Source of the DNA: Roseburia sp.
Lineage (GTDB): Bacteria; Bacillota; Clostridia; Lachnospirales; Lachnospiraceae
Length of the DNA: 15,128 nucleotides
Assembly: GCA_030844625.1 (NCBI GenBank)
Contig: JAUUNJ010000028.1
Location: 1-15,128 of the forward strand
Direction of reading: 5' to 3'
Positions 1 through 5,791 of this stretch are shown here, in pieces. Under the pieces are notes generated by a model. It did no database searches. It was not told the origin of the DNA and worked only from the letters and a program-made list of their open reading frames with translations. A program made the translations under genes and the position numbers. Positions within the stretch are counted from its first letter, which is position 1. Every line of letters starts with the position of its first letter.

Positions 1-128
1 TAAGCATAAAAAAACAGACTTGCCACAATAAGAATTGCATTTTTTATTTTAATAGATGGAACAATTGTATGTAAAATATATGTAACCGGCAGAAATATAC
101 ATAAAAAAACTAGCGAACTGAATATCAT
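1..128 (-). CDS. MBOAT-family O-acyltransferase, N-terminal fragment (cut by window edge)
   Basis: Only the first 42 codons are in the window; the gene continues past position 1. The reading begins MIFSSLVFLCIFLPVTYIL, runs through a hydrophobic segment and reaches SLFFYA. This is the typical start of membrane-bound O-acyltransferases of the AlgI/DltB-like type, whose first helix reads roughly FSSxxFLxxFLPV and whose second ends in LFFYA. Family members transfer acyl groups, usually acetyl, to extracellular polysaccharides or wall polymers at the membrane. The ATG overlaps the TGA of the upstream transglutaminase-like gene by 4 nt (ATGA). A GGAAAGG stretch inside the upstream coding sequence can serve as ribosome binding site, so translational coupling is likely. 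The family call rests on a short stretch, but the pattern is characteristic; the acceptor is unknown. Confidence 0.72.
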   Translation of the reverse strand, partial: MIFSSLVFLCIFLPVTYILHTIVPSIKIKNAILIVASLFFYA

Positions 129-1198
129 TTCCAGGTTACCTTTCCGTTCTTAATTTTTATTGTATATCTGTCAGAACAGGTATGTCTGTAACTATATGTT
201 GCTTCTGTTTTCATATAACTGTCAACGCCATTACTTTCACTTTGCATATCTGCATCACAGATATGCCATTTTCCATCAACTTTAACTTCTGTCCAGCTAT
301 GTGGCGTCATACCTCCATTAAGGGAAGTGATTTTTCCCACTGCCACCCTGCTTTCATAACCTAATACTTTTGCAATATAGGCAAAAGCTGCCGCATATCT
401 GTAGCAGTTTCCTCTTCCCTTTGTCAGCATATACGTTCCGCATTCTTTCATATCTGATGCTGTCGGAATCCCATAAAATCTCTGGTAGGAAGAGTGTTTA
501 CACAGATAATCATAACAAGCCTTAAGTTTTTTACTGTTTGACCAGTTCTTTTTTGTATGTGCTGTTACATACTTCACTGCCGCTTTCACATCTTTAGAAG
601 TCACTCTGACCCCTGTGGAATCCACATAGTAACTTTTCTTTTTTGTCTGAACAATTGTATTGGTTATTAATTGTCCCTTTGTCTTTTTCTTTTCGCTAAA
701 ATAGTATCTTTTTCCCTTAATCTTTTTCCACCCGGTTACCATTTCACCGGAAGAATAGTAATATTTTTTACTTTTCTTTGTGTACCAGCCTGTACCCAGT
801 TTCCCTGATTTAACATAATACTTGGCTGAATATTTTTGAAATGTTATGGAAATAATTTTTGTCTTTGTATATTTTGTTCCCACTCCATTTGCATTAAAGT
901 AATAAATTAAGCCACCTTTTGTCTTTGGTGACACAACCGTATAGTTTCCCTTTTTATTTATAACTGCTAAATATATGTTTTTCTGGGCATTTCCCAAATA
1001 TGTACATCTCAGCGTATTATTTTCCACCGTTACAATATAGCCATCTACTGCGTTTTCACTCGTTGTATTTTCCGCAGGTGCAGATGTTACGGTCTCTCCC
1101 ACAATCTCTTCGGCTTCAACATTTACTGCCATTTTCGGACAATAACACACCATACATGTAAAAAAGCAAATTACCAAAAAACTTTTTAATGCTTTCAT
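125..1198 (-). CDS. Secreted transglutaminase-like protein with cell-wall-binding-type repeats
   Basis: This is a 357-aa exported protein. Residues 1-29 form a signal peptide (Lys-containing N-terminus, hydrophobic core, Cys-rich end around 15-20). A Ser/Thr/Glu-rich linker follows. Residues about 136-180 contain aromatic/Gly repeats (GWYTKKSKKYYYSSG, GWKKIKGKRYYFSE) resembling choline- or wall-binding repeats. Residues about 200-330 look like a transglutaminase-core domain with a plausible triad: Cys265 in GRGNCYRYA, His300 in TPHSWTEV and Asp315 in WHICDAD. Such domains in Firmicutes act as cysteine proteases or cross-linking enzymes at the envelope; the substrate is not evident. The ATG is preceded by AAGGGGA at good spacing, and a consensus promoter lies about 100 bp upstream. 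The 4-nt overlap with the downstream MBOAT gene suggests that the two act together on cell-surface material. Domain call is fairly sure, function is inference. Confidence 0.8.
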   Translation of the reverse strand: MKALKSFLVICFFTCMVCYCPKMAVNVEAEEIVGETVTSAPAENTTSENAVDGYIVTVENNTLRCTYLGNAQKNIYLAVINKKGNYTVVSPKTKGGLIYYFNANGVGTKYTKTKIISITFQKYSAKYYVKSGKLGTGWYTKKSKKYYYSSGEMVTGWKKIKGKRYYFSEKKKTKGQLITNTIVQTKKKSYYVDSTGVRVTSKDVKAAVKYVTAHTKKNWSNSKKLKACYDYLCKHSSYQRFYGIPTASDMKECGTYMLTKGRGNCYRYAAAFAYIAKVLGYESRVAVGKITSLNGGMTPHSWTEVKVDGKWHICDADMQSESNGVDSYMKTEATYSYRHTCSDRYTIKIKNGKVTWK

Positions 1199-1296
1199 TA
1201 TGTCTATCCCCTTTTCTGATTTTGTACAATACTAAATTGAAATATTCTAAGTATCCGCACATGACAGTACATTCCCTTCAATTTGTACACCTTAAA

Positions 1297-1325
1297 ATTC
1301 TACATAATTCACTTATATTTGTCAA
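1297..1325 (-). promoter_or_regulatory. SigmaA-type promoter of the transglutaminase-like gene
   Basis: On the minus strand, TTGACA (1325-1320) and TAGAAT (1302-1297) are separated by exactly 17 bp. This is a perfect -35 box and a 5/6 -10 box. It would give a 5' untranslated region of roughly 90 nt before the ATG at 1198. It lies about 50 bp outside the recognisable end of the transposase remnant. Confidence 0.75.
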
Positions 1326-1371
1326 TTATTTACTCAAAATAACCGCTTTTATCCTGTAGAGTTACAATTGA

Positions 1372-2166
1372 TGTGACGGTACAAGGGAATCCTTAATGGA
1401 TAAATCCCACAGACCGCATTCTCCTCATCCTAATTCCCATACGGAAACTGAATTCAAATGGATTGCGGATCATCACCGCAGAAATCCAAACATTTCCGTT
1501 TGCGAGCTTTATGGCAGGCTTAAGACCAATAAAGGTTACAACCGACATCCCGGTTCACTCTATCGTGTGTTTGTAAGACTTGGCTTTTCAAAAAAATCAA
1601 GTCTTACAACGGATTCTTACAAGCCAAAACCTTATGATACTCCTTCTCAAATCGGAGTAAAATGGCAGATGGATGTAAAGTATGTTCCAAGGGCCTGCTA
1701 CTCCGGAAATGATGATGAAAAGTTTTACCAGTACACCGTAATAGACGAAGTTTCCAGACAGCGGTTCATTTATCCTTACCGTGAACAGAGCAGCTATTCC
1801 ACCGTGGACTTTGTAAAAAGAGCTGCTAAATACTTTGGTTACAAGCCGGAAATCATACAGACGGATAACGGTACAGAATTCACACATTTCAAGAAGACTG
1901 ACTGCATTCATCCCATGGATATACTCTGTAATGAACTAGGCATCACTCACCAGCTCATCCGCCCAAGAACTCCCCGGCATAATGGCAAGGTTGAACGCAG
2001 CCACCGCAATGATCAGGAAAGATTTTATAATTATCTGCGGTTTTATTCCTATCATGACCTGATTTCACAAATGAAACGCTATTTAAACCGTTCAAACAAC
2101 ATTCCAATGAAAGTACTGGACTGGAAATCCCCGTTGGAAAGACGTTTCGAGCCGGAAACACACTGA
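1372..2166 (+). pseudogene. DDE (rve-type) transposase, N-terminally truncated
   Basis: The open reading frame from ATG 1396 encodes 256 aa with an integrase core. Numbering from that ATG, the catalytic residues are Asp93 (WQMDVKY), Asp157 (QTDNGTEF) and Glu200 (HNGKVERSH). Homology-like sequence continues upstream of the ATG in frame (CDGTRESL, 1372-1395), up to an in-frame TGA at 1369-1371. In related IS481/IS3-like transposases the motif DGTxxSLxDKSHRPH is preceded by a helix-turn-helix domain of roughly 80-100 residues, which is missing here. The ATG is therefore probably an internal Met rather than a genuine start, although an AAGGGA happens to sit upstream. The C-terminus appears complete. 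It is the only plus-strand ORF in the left part of the window, consistent with an old insertion whose left end was deleted. Exact IS family is uncertain. Confidence 0.75.
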
Positions 2167-2270
2167 ATCCTTATTTCGCTTGTCTGATAACTATCTGACA
2201 TTCCGCAACGCCGCTTTGCTTTTTCCAGAAGTTTCCTTATCCTTCCTTATATTTATTTTTATTACAATAT

Positions 2271-2855
2271 TTAGTTCGCTTCTGAGTGCAGAACTTCATC
2301 CTTTTTAAACATTTTTCCATAGTAAATAATATAATTTACCAACGTAAACACCATTATTACCATATCTGCAACAACCAGTATATCCACTGTCCTTATTGGC
2401 ATCTGCGGAAACAAAAGCAGGGCAATTAAAATCACATAAGTGACAAAAGTACAGACTTTCCCATACCACATTGCCCCTTCTATTTTATGCCCTTTCTTAA
2501 TTGAATACAACCCTGCCATTGCCATAAAGCCTTCCTTAATCACATAGAATACAACCATTGCAATCACTATCTTATATTTGAACGTGAGGCTTAAAATAAT
2601 AGCCCCGATGGTAATTTTGTCTGCAATTGGATCCAGCATCTTTCCCCATTCTGTAACCATATTAAATTTTCTTGCAATTTTTCCGTCAAAAAAATCCGTT
2701 ATACCCGATAACACAATAGTGGCAATCACAGGCCAGTATGCTCCACCATCCAATGAGTTATAAAACAAAACCATATATACGGCTACTAAAATAATTCTGA
2801 AATACCCCATTAAATTAGGAACAGAAAAATATTCACGCCAAAAACTTTTTTCCAT
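2271..2855 (-). CDS. pgsA: CDP-diacylglycerol--glycerol-3-phosphate 3-phosphatidyltransferase (PgsA-type)
   Basis: This 194-aa integral membrane enzyme carries the complete CDP-alcohol phosphatidyltransferase signature DGx2ARx8Gx3Dx3D. The residues are Asp57, Gly58, Ala61, Arg62, Gly71, Asp75 and Asp79, within DFFDGKIARKFN and GKMLDPIADK. The N-terminal SVPNLMGYFRI matches the IPNLLTxxRI start of PgsA. It would make phosphatidylglycerophosphate from CDP-diacylglycerol and glycerol-3-phosphate, the first committed step to phosphatidylglycerol. Several hydrophobic helices follow the motif. Start: ATG at 2855 with GAGAGG 8 nt upstream. It stands alone; the usual cinA/recA neighbours of the housekeeping pgsA are not here, so it could be a second copy, or a related CDP-alcohol transferase such as a cardiolipin-synthase-like enzyme. 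No convincing terminator is seen between it and the transposase remnant. Confidence 0.82.
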   Translation of the reverse strand: MEKSFWREYFSVPNLMGYFRIILVAVYMVLFYNSLDGGAYWPVIATIVLSGITDFFDGKIARKFNMVTEWGKMLDPIADKITIGAIILSLTFKYKIVIAMVVFYVIKEGFMAMAGLYSIKKGHKIEGAMWYGKVCTFVTYVILIALLLFPQMPIRTVDILVVADMVIMVFTLVNYIIYYGKMFKKDEVLHSEAN

Positions 2856-2916
2856 TGCAAACCTCTCATCTGATTTTCTTTTACCGAAAATAAAAGTATC
2901 ACACTAAAATATAAAA

Positions 2917-2946
2917 TATCATATGTTTCTCATAAAATATATGATA
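2917..2946. repeat. Inverted repeat TATCATAT...ATATGATA upstream of pgsA
   Basis: Perfect 8-bp arms (2917-2924 and 2939-2946) are separated by 14 bp, about 60-90 bp upstream of the pgsA ATG. A further GTATCA occurs at 2896-2901. The spacing could suit a dimeric regulator or a hairpin in the pgsA leader. The region is very AT-rich, so chance is possible. Confidence 0.35.
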
Positions 2947-3000
2947 CTCTATTTATAGAATTTTAAAAGTCTAATTTAACGATAAATTTTGTCAAAAAAA

Positions 3001-3031
3001 ATCCTAACCACCATTTTGTAGTGGCTAGAAT
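3001..3031 (-). terminator. Rho-independent terminator after the Ltp-repeat gene
   Basis: An 11-bp stem (3001-3011 with 3021-3031, including G-U pairs on the minus transcript) has a 9-nt loop. It is followed on the minus strand by seven T's. It starts 17 nt past the stop of the 3048-3569 gene. A T-run also follows on the plus strand, so it may work in both directions. Confidence 0.85.
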
Positions 3032-3047
3032 TTTTTAACGATTATTT

Positions 3048-3569
3048 TTAATATCCATTTTGTTCAGCACCATACACTGCCTGCTTATGTGTGAATCCTT
3101 CGTATTCCAATTGTTCTATTAAGCCTTCTTTGGAAAATGCCATTGTGCTTAAATAAGATTTTGCTTTTTTTACTGCCTGTTCTCTCCAGTCAGCACCACA
3201 ATTCTCTACTGCATATGTAGCTTCATCTTTTGAATAACCTTCGTATTCTAATTGTTCTATCAAACCTTCTTTGGAAAATGCCATCGTCTTTAAATAAGTC
3301 TCTGCTTTTTTTAATGCATTTTTCTGTCCCATTGTCATCAGATTTTTCGTTTGTTTTTGTTCCGTTTTTTCTTCAACTAATTTTTCTTCTGAGACTGTTA
3401 TATTTTCAGTTGTTTGAACAATGTCCTTTGTTGATTGCCGGACACTATCTGTCTCCCCCTGTTCATTTCCGCCATTACCTGCTGCACTTCCTAATGATCC
3501 GATCACAAGCACTATGATTACCCAAAACCACCACTTTTTATAAATCGGCTTTTTCGTTTCTCTTTCCAT
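3048..3569 (-). CDS. Membrane-anchored protein with two Ltp-type repeats
   Basis: This is a 173-aa protein of unknown role. Residues 1-12 are charged and cytoplasmic. Residues 13-30 (WWFWVIIVLVIGSLGSAA) form a single membrane anchor. Residues 31-80 are a Gly/Glu/Thr-rich linker. Residues about 84-128 and 131-173 are two copies of the repeat of the 'host cell surface-exposed lipoprotein' (Ltp) family, each containing the identical block MAFSKEGLIEQLEYEG. The family was named for a phage superinfection-exclusion lipoprotein in Streptococcus thermophilus. Chromosomal relatives with a transmembrane anchor instead of a lipobox are common in Firmicutes and mostly uncharacterised. There is no lipobox here, so attachment is by the helix. 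Start ATG with GGGAGAG 5 nt upstream. The gene has its own terminator immediately downstream and looks monocistronic. Confidence 0.8.
   Translation of the reverse strand: MERETKKPIYKKWWFWVIIVLVIGSLGSAAGNGGNEQGETDSVRQSTKDIVQTTENITVSEEKLVEEKTEQKQTKNLMTMGQKNALKKAETYLKTMAFSKEGLIEQLEYEGYSKDEATYAVENCGADWREQAVKKAKSYLSTMAFSKEGLIEQLEYEGFTHKQAVYGAEQNGY
3097..3298. repeat. Two direct 61-bp repeats encoding the Ltp repeat cores
   Basis: Copy one spans 3097-3157 and copy two 3238-3298, offset 141 bp (47 codons). By eye there are 6 differences in 61 bp, and the core peptide is identical. This indicates a fairly recent internal duplication or gene conversion, or strong selection on the repeat. Confidence 0.85.
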
Positions 3570-3672
3570 TTTTTCTCTCCCTTTGTTATTTTATTGTTTC
3601 ATGTACCATACTTTTTCAGGTATTACTAATATTTTTTAAAAATTACTAAATAATCCCTACAATGCTGTCTCT

Positions 3673-3906
3673 TTAAATATTCCATTTATAGCCACAATTC
3701 TGGCAAATTGCTGCAGTACGATTGGTGTATACCGTTTTACCAGTATTTTTTCTTTTGCCGACCAATAACCATAATCCGCAAGTACAAATAATCAGGCACC
3801 ATCTTCCCAATGTCCAAAGACATCCTATTCCTTTTCCCTTTGTTTTTGCAGAAACTTGTTCTGTTGTAACCTGTACATTATTAGAATTACATTTTGGACA
3901 ATTCAT
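3673..3906 (-). CDS. Small zinc-ribbon membrane protein
   Basis: This is a 77-aa protein with a split zinc-binding layout. An N-terminal CPKC (Cys3, Cys6) and a C-terminal CQNC (Cys68, Cys71, in CQNCGYKW) flank a hydrophobic, Cys-rich segment at residues about 27-50 (GCLWTLGRWCLIICTCGLWLL). The two knuckles separated by a membrane-inserting stretch resemble the LITAF-like arrangement, in which both ends meet on the cytoplasmic face to bind one zinc. That comparison is an inference. The start is well supported: ATG with GGAGT 7-8 nt upstream. It lies between the kinase terminator and the Ltp-repeat gene, and its promoter was not identified. Function unknown. Confidence 0.72.
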   Translation of the reverse strand: MNCPKCNSNNVQVTTEQVSAKTKGKGIGCLWTLGRWCLIICTCGLWLLVGKRKNTGKTVYTNRTAAICQNCGYKWNI

Positions 3907-3952
3907 TATAATTACTCCTTCGATTTTTTATTTTTTAATAAGTACTATATTA

Positions 3953-3986
3953 AAAATCCTCTCATAAATGCTTATGAAAGGATTTT
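3953..3986 (-). terminator. Terminator hairpin downstream of the kinase gene
   Basis: A 15-bp stem (3953-3967 with 3972-3986) has a 4-nt loop. It is fully paired on the minus transcript thanks to one G-U wobble and followed by TTTTTA; on the plus strand the same position is a C-A mismatch. It sits about 50 nt after the kinase stop codon and separates that gene from the zinc-ribbon gene. Confidence 0.82.
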
Positions 3987-4033
3987 ACTACTATATATTT
4001 ACTTTTTGTTATGCTGTCAGCATAATTCTATTT

Positions 4034-5218
4034 TTATTCTGAAATTGGCAAGGTAACTGCCATGATACATACAATCACAAAAACCAGAATAATACAATAC
4101 AAAATCTGATAGACTATTCTTTCTAATTTTGATTTAAATTTTTTCCTTGGAAAGCGCTGTGCAATCTGTCCGATATTCCCCAAATAAATATACGGAACAA
4201 TTAATAATAGTTCATACATTACAACACTGTATATTTTTCGTACCCCTGTTACTTCTACTTCCGAACCGACCGTACCAAATACTGCTATCATCATTCCATA
4301 AATTACAATTGAAAAAAGTGCAAAAATTATATTTCCAGTTTTAAATCCGGGAATGGAACTGACTATGTTCTTTGCCGTCAGTTCCGGCAATTCGTTTACA
4401 TCTTTCTGTTCCGCATTCTCCCGGTTATCATGATTTTTCAGAATTCTTCTTTTCCCCATACATGCAGCCAAAGCACTTTTTAATTGCTCCACGTTGGAAT
4501 AACGGTTCTTGGAATCTATTTGTGTACATCTATTTATAACTCCAATGAATAAATCTATATTTATTTCTTCATTATTGACCAGCTTTTCCCTCAGCATCTT
4601 CTGACGAATTGCATCATCACTGCCATTCTGGCTGCCAGTAATCATTTCGCGCATAATTATACCAACAGAATAAATATCACTTCGGCAATCTGTCTGGGAA
4701 AATCCGTACTGTTCCGGCGAGGCATAACCGACAGTCCCAAACAGATTTGTATCGTGGGCAGCATTTTGTTTTTCCTCTCTTGCAATATCAAAATCAATAA
4801 CTTTTAGCACGCCCTCGCTTGTCACTATAATATTCTTGGGTTGAATATCTCTATGAATAATTCCCTTTTTATGGATTTCCAAAAGAGCATCACAAATCTG
4901 TAGACTGTAATCAACAGCATCTGTCACAGGTATTCCTGTTTCACCAATCAGACTCTCCAACTGCTTTCCATTCACATATTCCTCAATGGCAACACACTTA
5001 TCCCCTGTTTCATAACAGTCATTGACATTTACAAGATTTTTATTATTTATAGTTTTTAAGACGGAATAAATATCATAAGCCTGTAATCCCATTTCCTTTT
5101 TTATTACCAGCTCTCCCGTGTCTATATTCCTCTCCAAAACAGTTTTGCATTTATCCGTATCAGAAAGCACCTTTAGCACTTCGTATCTATTTAAATAGTA
5201 TTCTTCCTTTATATTCAT
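4034..5218 (-). CDS. Membrane-anchored Hanks-type Ser/Thr protein kinase with variant motifs
   Basis: This is a 394-aa protein. Residues about 10-255 form a eukaryotic-type kinase domain. Visible motifs are the beta-3 Lys40 (LVIKKE), the catalytic loop HRDIQPKN (His122, Asp124, Asn129), the metal-binding motif as DFD (Asp142-Asp144) in place of DFG, SPE (167-169) and the F-helix Asp181 (RSDIYSVG). The glycine-rich loop is degenerate (VLSDTDKCKT), and the helix-C Glu is not obvious (perhaps Asp49). The catalytic-loop Lys two residues after HRD is Gln126. After a charged linker, three hydrophobic segments follow at about 296-316, 329-349 and 369-390. There are no PASTA repeats, so this is not the PrkC/Stk1 cell-wall kinase. 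Key catalytic Asp/Asn/Asp residues remain, so activity is plausible but not certain. GAGGAAT lies upstream of the ATG. It diverges from the HTH gene at 5357. Confidence 0.85.
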   Translation of the reverse strand: MNIKEEYYLNRYEVLKVLSDTDKCKTVLERNIDTGELVIKKEMGLQAYDIYSVLKTINNKNLVNVNDCYETGDKCVAIEEYVNGKQLESLIGETGIPVTDAVDYSLQICDALLEIHKKGIIHRDIQPKNIIVTSEGVLKVIDFDIAREEKQNAAHDTNLFGTVGYASPEQYGFSQTDCRSDIYSVGIIMREMITGSQNGSDDAIRQKMLREKLVNNEEINIDLFIGVINRCTQIDSKNRYSNVEQLKSALAACMGKRRILKNHDNRENAEQKDVNELPELTAKNIVSSIPGFKTGNIIFALFSIVIYGMMIAVFGTVGSEVEVTGVRKIYSVVMYELLLIVPYIYLGNIGQIAQRFPRKKFKSKLERIVYQILYCIILVFVIVCIMAVTLPISE

Positions 5219-5258
5219 TTTATATTAATTCCTCTTTACCCCGAAAAATTTTTATATT

Positions 5259-5264
5259 ATTATA
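5259..5264 (-). promoter_or_regulatory. -10 box of the kinase gene
   Basis: TATAAT on the minus strand (5264-5259) lies 41 bp from the kinase ATG. The matching -35 position at 17 bp spacing (5287-5282, TGTAAT) is a poor match and lies inside the 25-bp palindrome, suggesting that a regulator decides promoter use. Confidence 0.5.
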
Positions 5265-5270
5265 AACCAA

Positions 5271-5295
5271 TAGAAACATGTATTACATATTTCTA
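5271..5295. promoter_or_regulatory. 25-bp palindromic operator candidate between divergent promoters
   Basis: The sequence has arms TAGAAA-c-ATGTA and TACAT-a-TTTCTA around a single central T at 5283. Eleven of twelve positions pair, with only 5277/5289 mismatched. The centre is 19 bp from the kinase -10 box and 21 bp from the -10 box of the HTH gene, so it covers both -35 positions. A dimeric DNA-binding protein here would control both genes at once. The divergently encoded HTH protein is the obvious candidate, by inference. Confidence 0.7.
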
Positions 5296-5303
5296 CATAA
5301 TCA

Positions 5304-5309
5304 TATAAT
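5304..5309 (+). promoter_or_regulatory. -10 box of the HTH gene
   Basis: TATAAT on the plus strand lies 48 bp before the ATG at 5357. The -35 position (about 5281-5286, TATTAC) is weak and lies within the palindrome, mirroring the arrangement of the kinase promoter. Confidence 0.5.
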
Positions 5310-5356
5310 AATACAGCAAAATTTTGAATTCAACAAAATACAAAAAGGAAACAGAG

Positions 5357-5776
5357 ATGAAATCAACAGATGAATTATCAAAAACATTAAAAAATTCAAA
5401 TAATGTAACGGACTATATCAAACATAATATTGATGATATCAGCAATATTACCTTCGTAGATTATCTGAATCAGTGCATGATTGCCCATGAAATGACCCGC
5501 GCCCAGGTAATTGACGGAGCTGACATTCAGAAAAACTATGGCTATCAGATTTTTAACGGTTTAAAAAAGCCATCCAGAGACAAGGTATTATCCCTGTGTT
5601 TCTCAATGGCTTTATCTGTTGACGAATCCAACCGTCTTTTAAAATTATCTGATCACGCCATTCTCTATCCTCGAATCAAGCGTGACAGTATTCTGATCTT
5701 TGCTCTGGAAAAGAAGCAAAATCTTATAAATACCAATCTGCTGCTTGACCAAATGGGAGAACCCGCTATTGAATAA
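5357..5776 (+). CDS. Small helix-turn-helix protein, divergent from the kinase
   Basis: This is a 139-aa cytoplasmic protein. The frame opens at TTG 5324, but ATG 5357 is preferred because AAGGA sits 8 nt before it, whereas the TTG has no such site. Residues about 31-85 (from TFVDYLNQCM to DESNRLLKLS) have the layout of an XRE/Cro-type HTH: an N-terminal helix, TRAQVIDGADI, a recognition-like helix YGYQIFNGLKKPSR, and VLSLCFSMALSVDESNRLL. The tail (RDSILIFALEKK...LLDQMGEP) is helical and acidic at the end. It is the only convincing plus-strand gene of the window. Its head-to-head placement with a Ser/Thr kinase and the shared palindrome suggest it is a repressor or kinase-controlled regulator of the pair. 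That role is inference; the HTH fold assignment is fairly likely. Confidence 0.75.
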   Translation: MKSTDELSKTLKNSNNVTDYIKHNIDDISNITFVDYLNQCMIAHEMTRAQVIDGADIQKNYGYQIFNGLKKPSRDKVLSLCFSMALSVDESNRLLKLSDHAILYPRIKRDSILIFALEKKQNLINTNLLLDQMGEPAIE

Positions 5777-5790
5777 AGAAAGTCCCATTT
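5751..5790. terminator. Weak terminator-like hairpin between convergent genes
   Basis: AAATGGGA (5751-5758) can pair with TCCCATTT (5783-5790), followed by TTT on the plus strand. The loop is 24 nt, so it is a weak structure. It lies across the stop codon of the HTH gene, where only 15 bp separate it from the end of the PotCD gene. Confidence 0.35.
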
Positions 5791-5791
5791 T

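Noticed and set aside
1597..2161. Minus-strand open frames inside the transposase remnant
   Set aside because: The plus frame carries the whole DDE motif set; the opposite frames show no recognisable protein.
2204..2223. Possible small hairpin with T-run after the transposase remnant
   Set aside because: The stem is only about 4 bp and would not be a stable terminator.
5324..5356. TTG start giving an 11-residue longer HTH protein
   Set aside because: There is no ribosome binding site before the TTG, while ATG 5357 has AAGGA at proper spacing.
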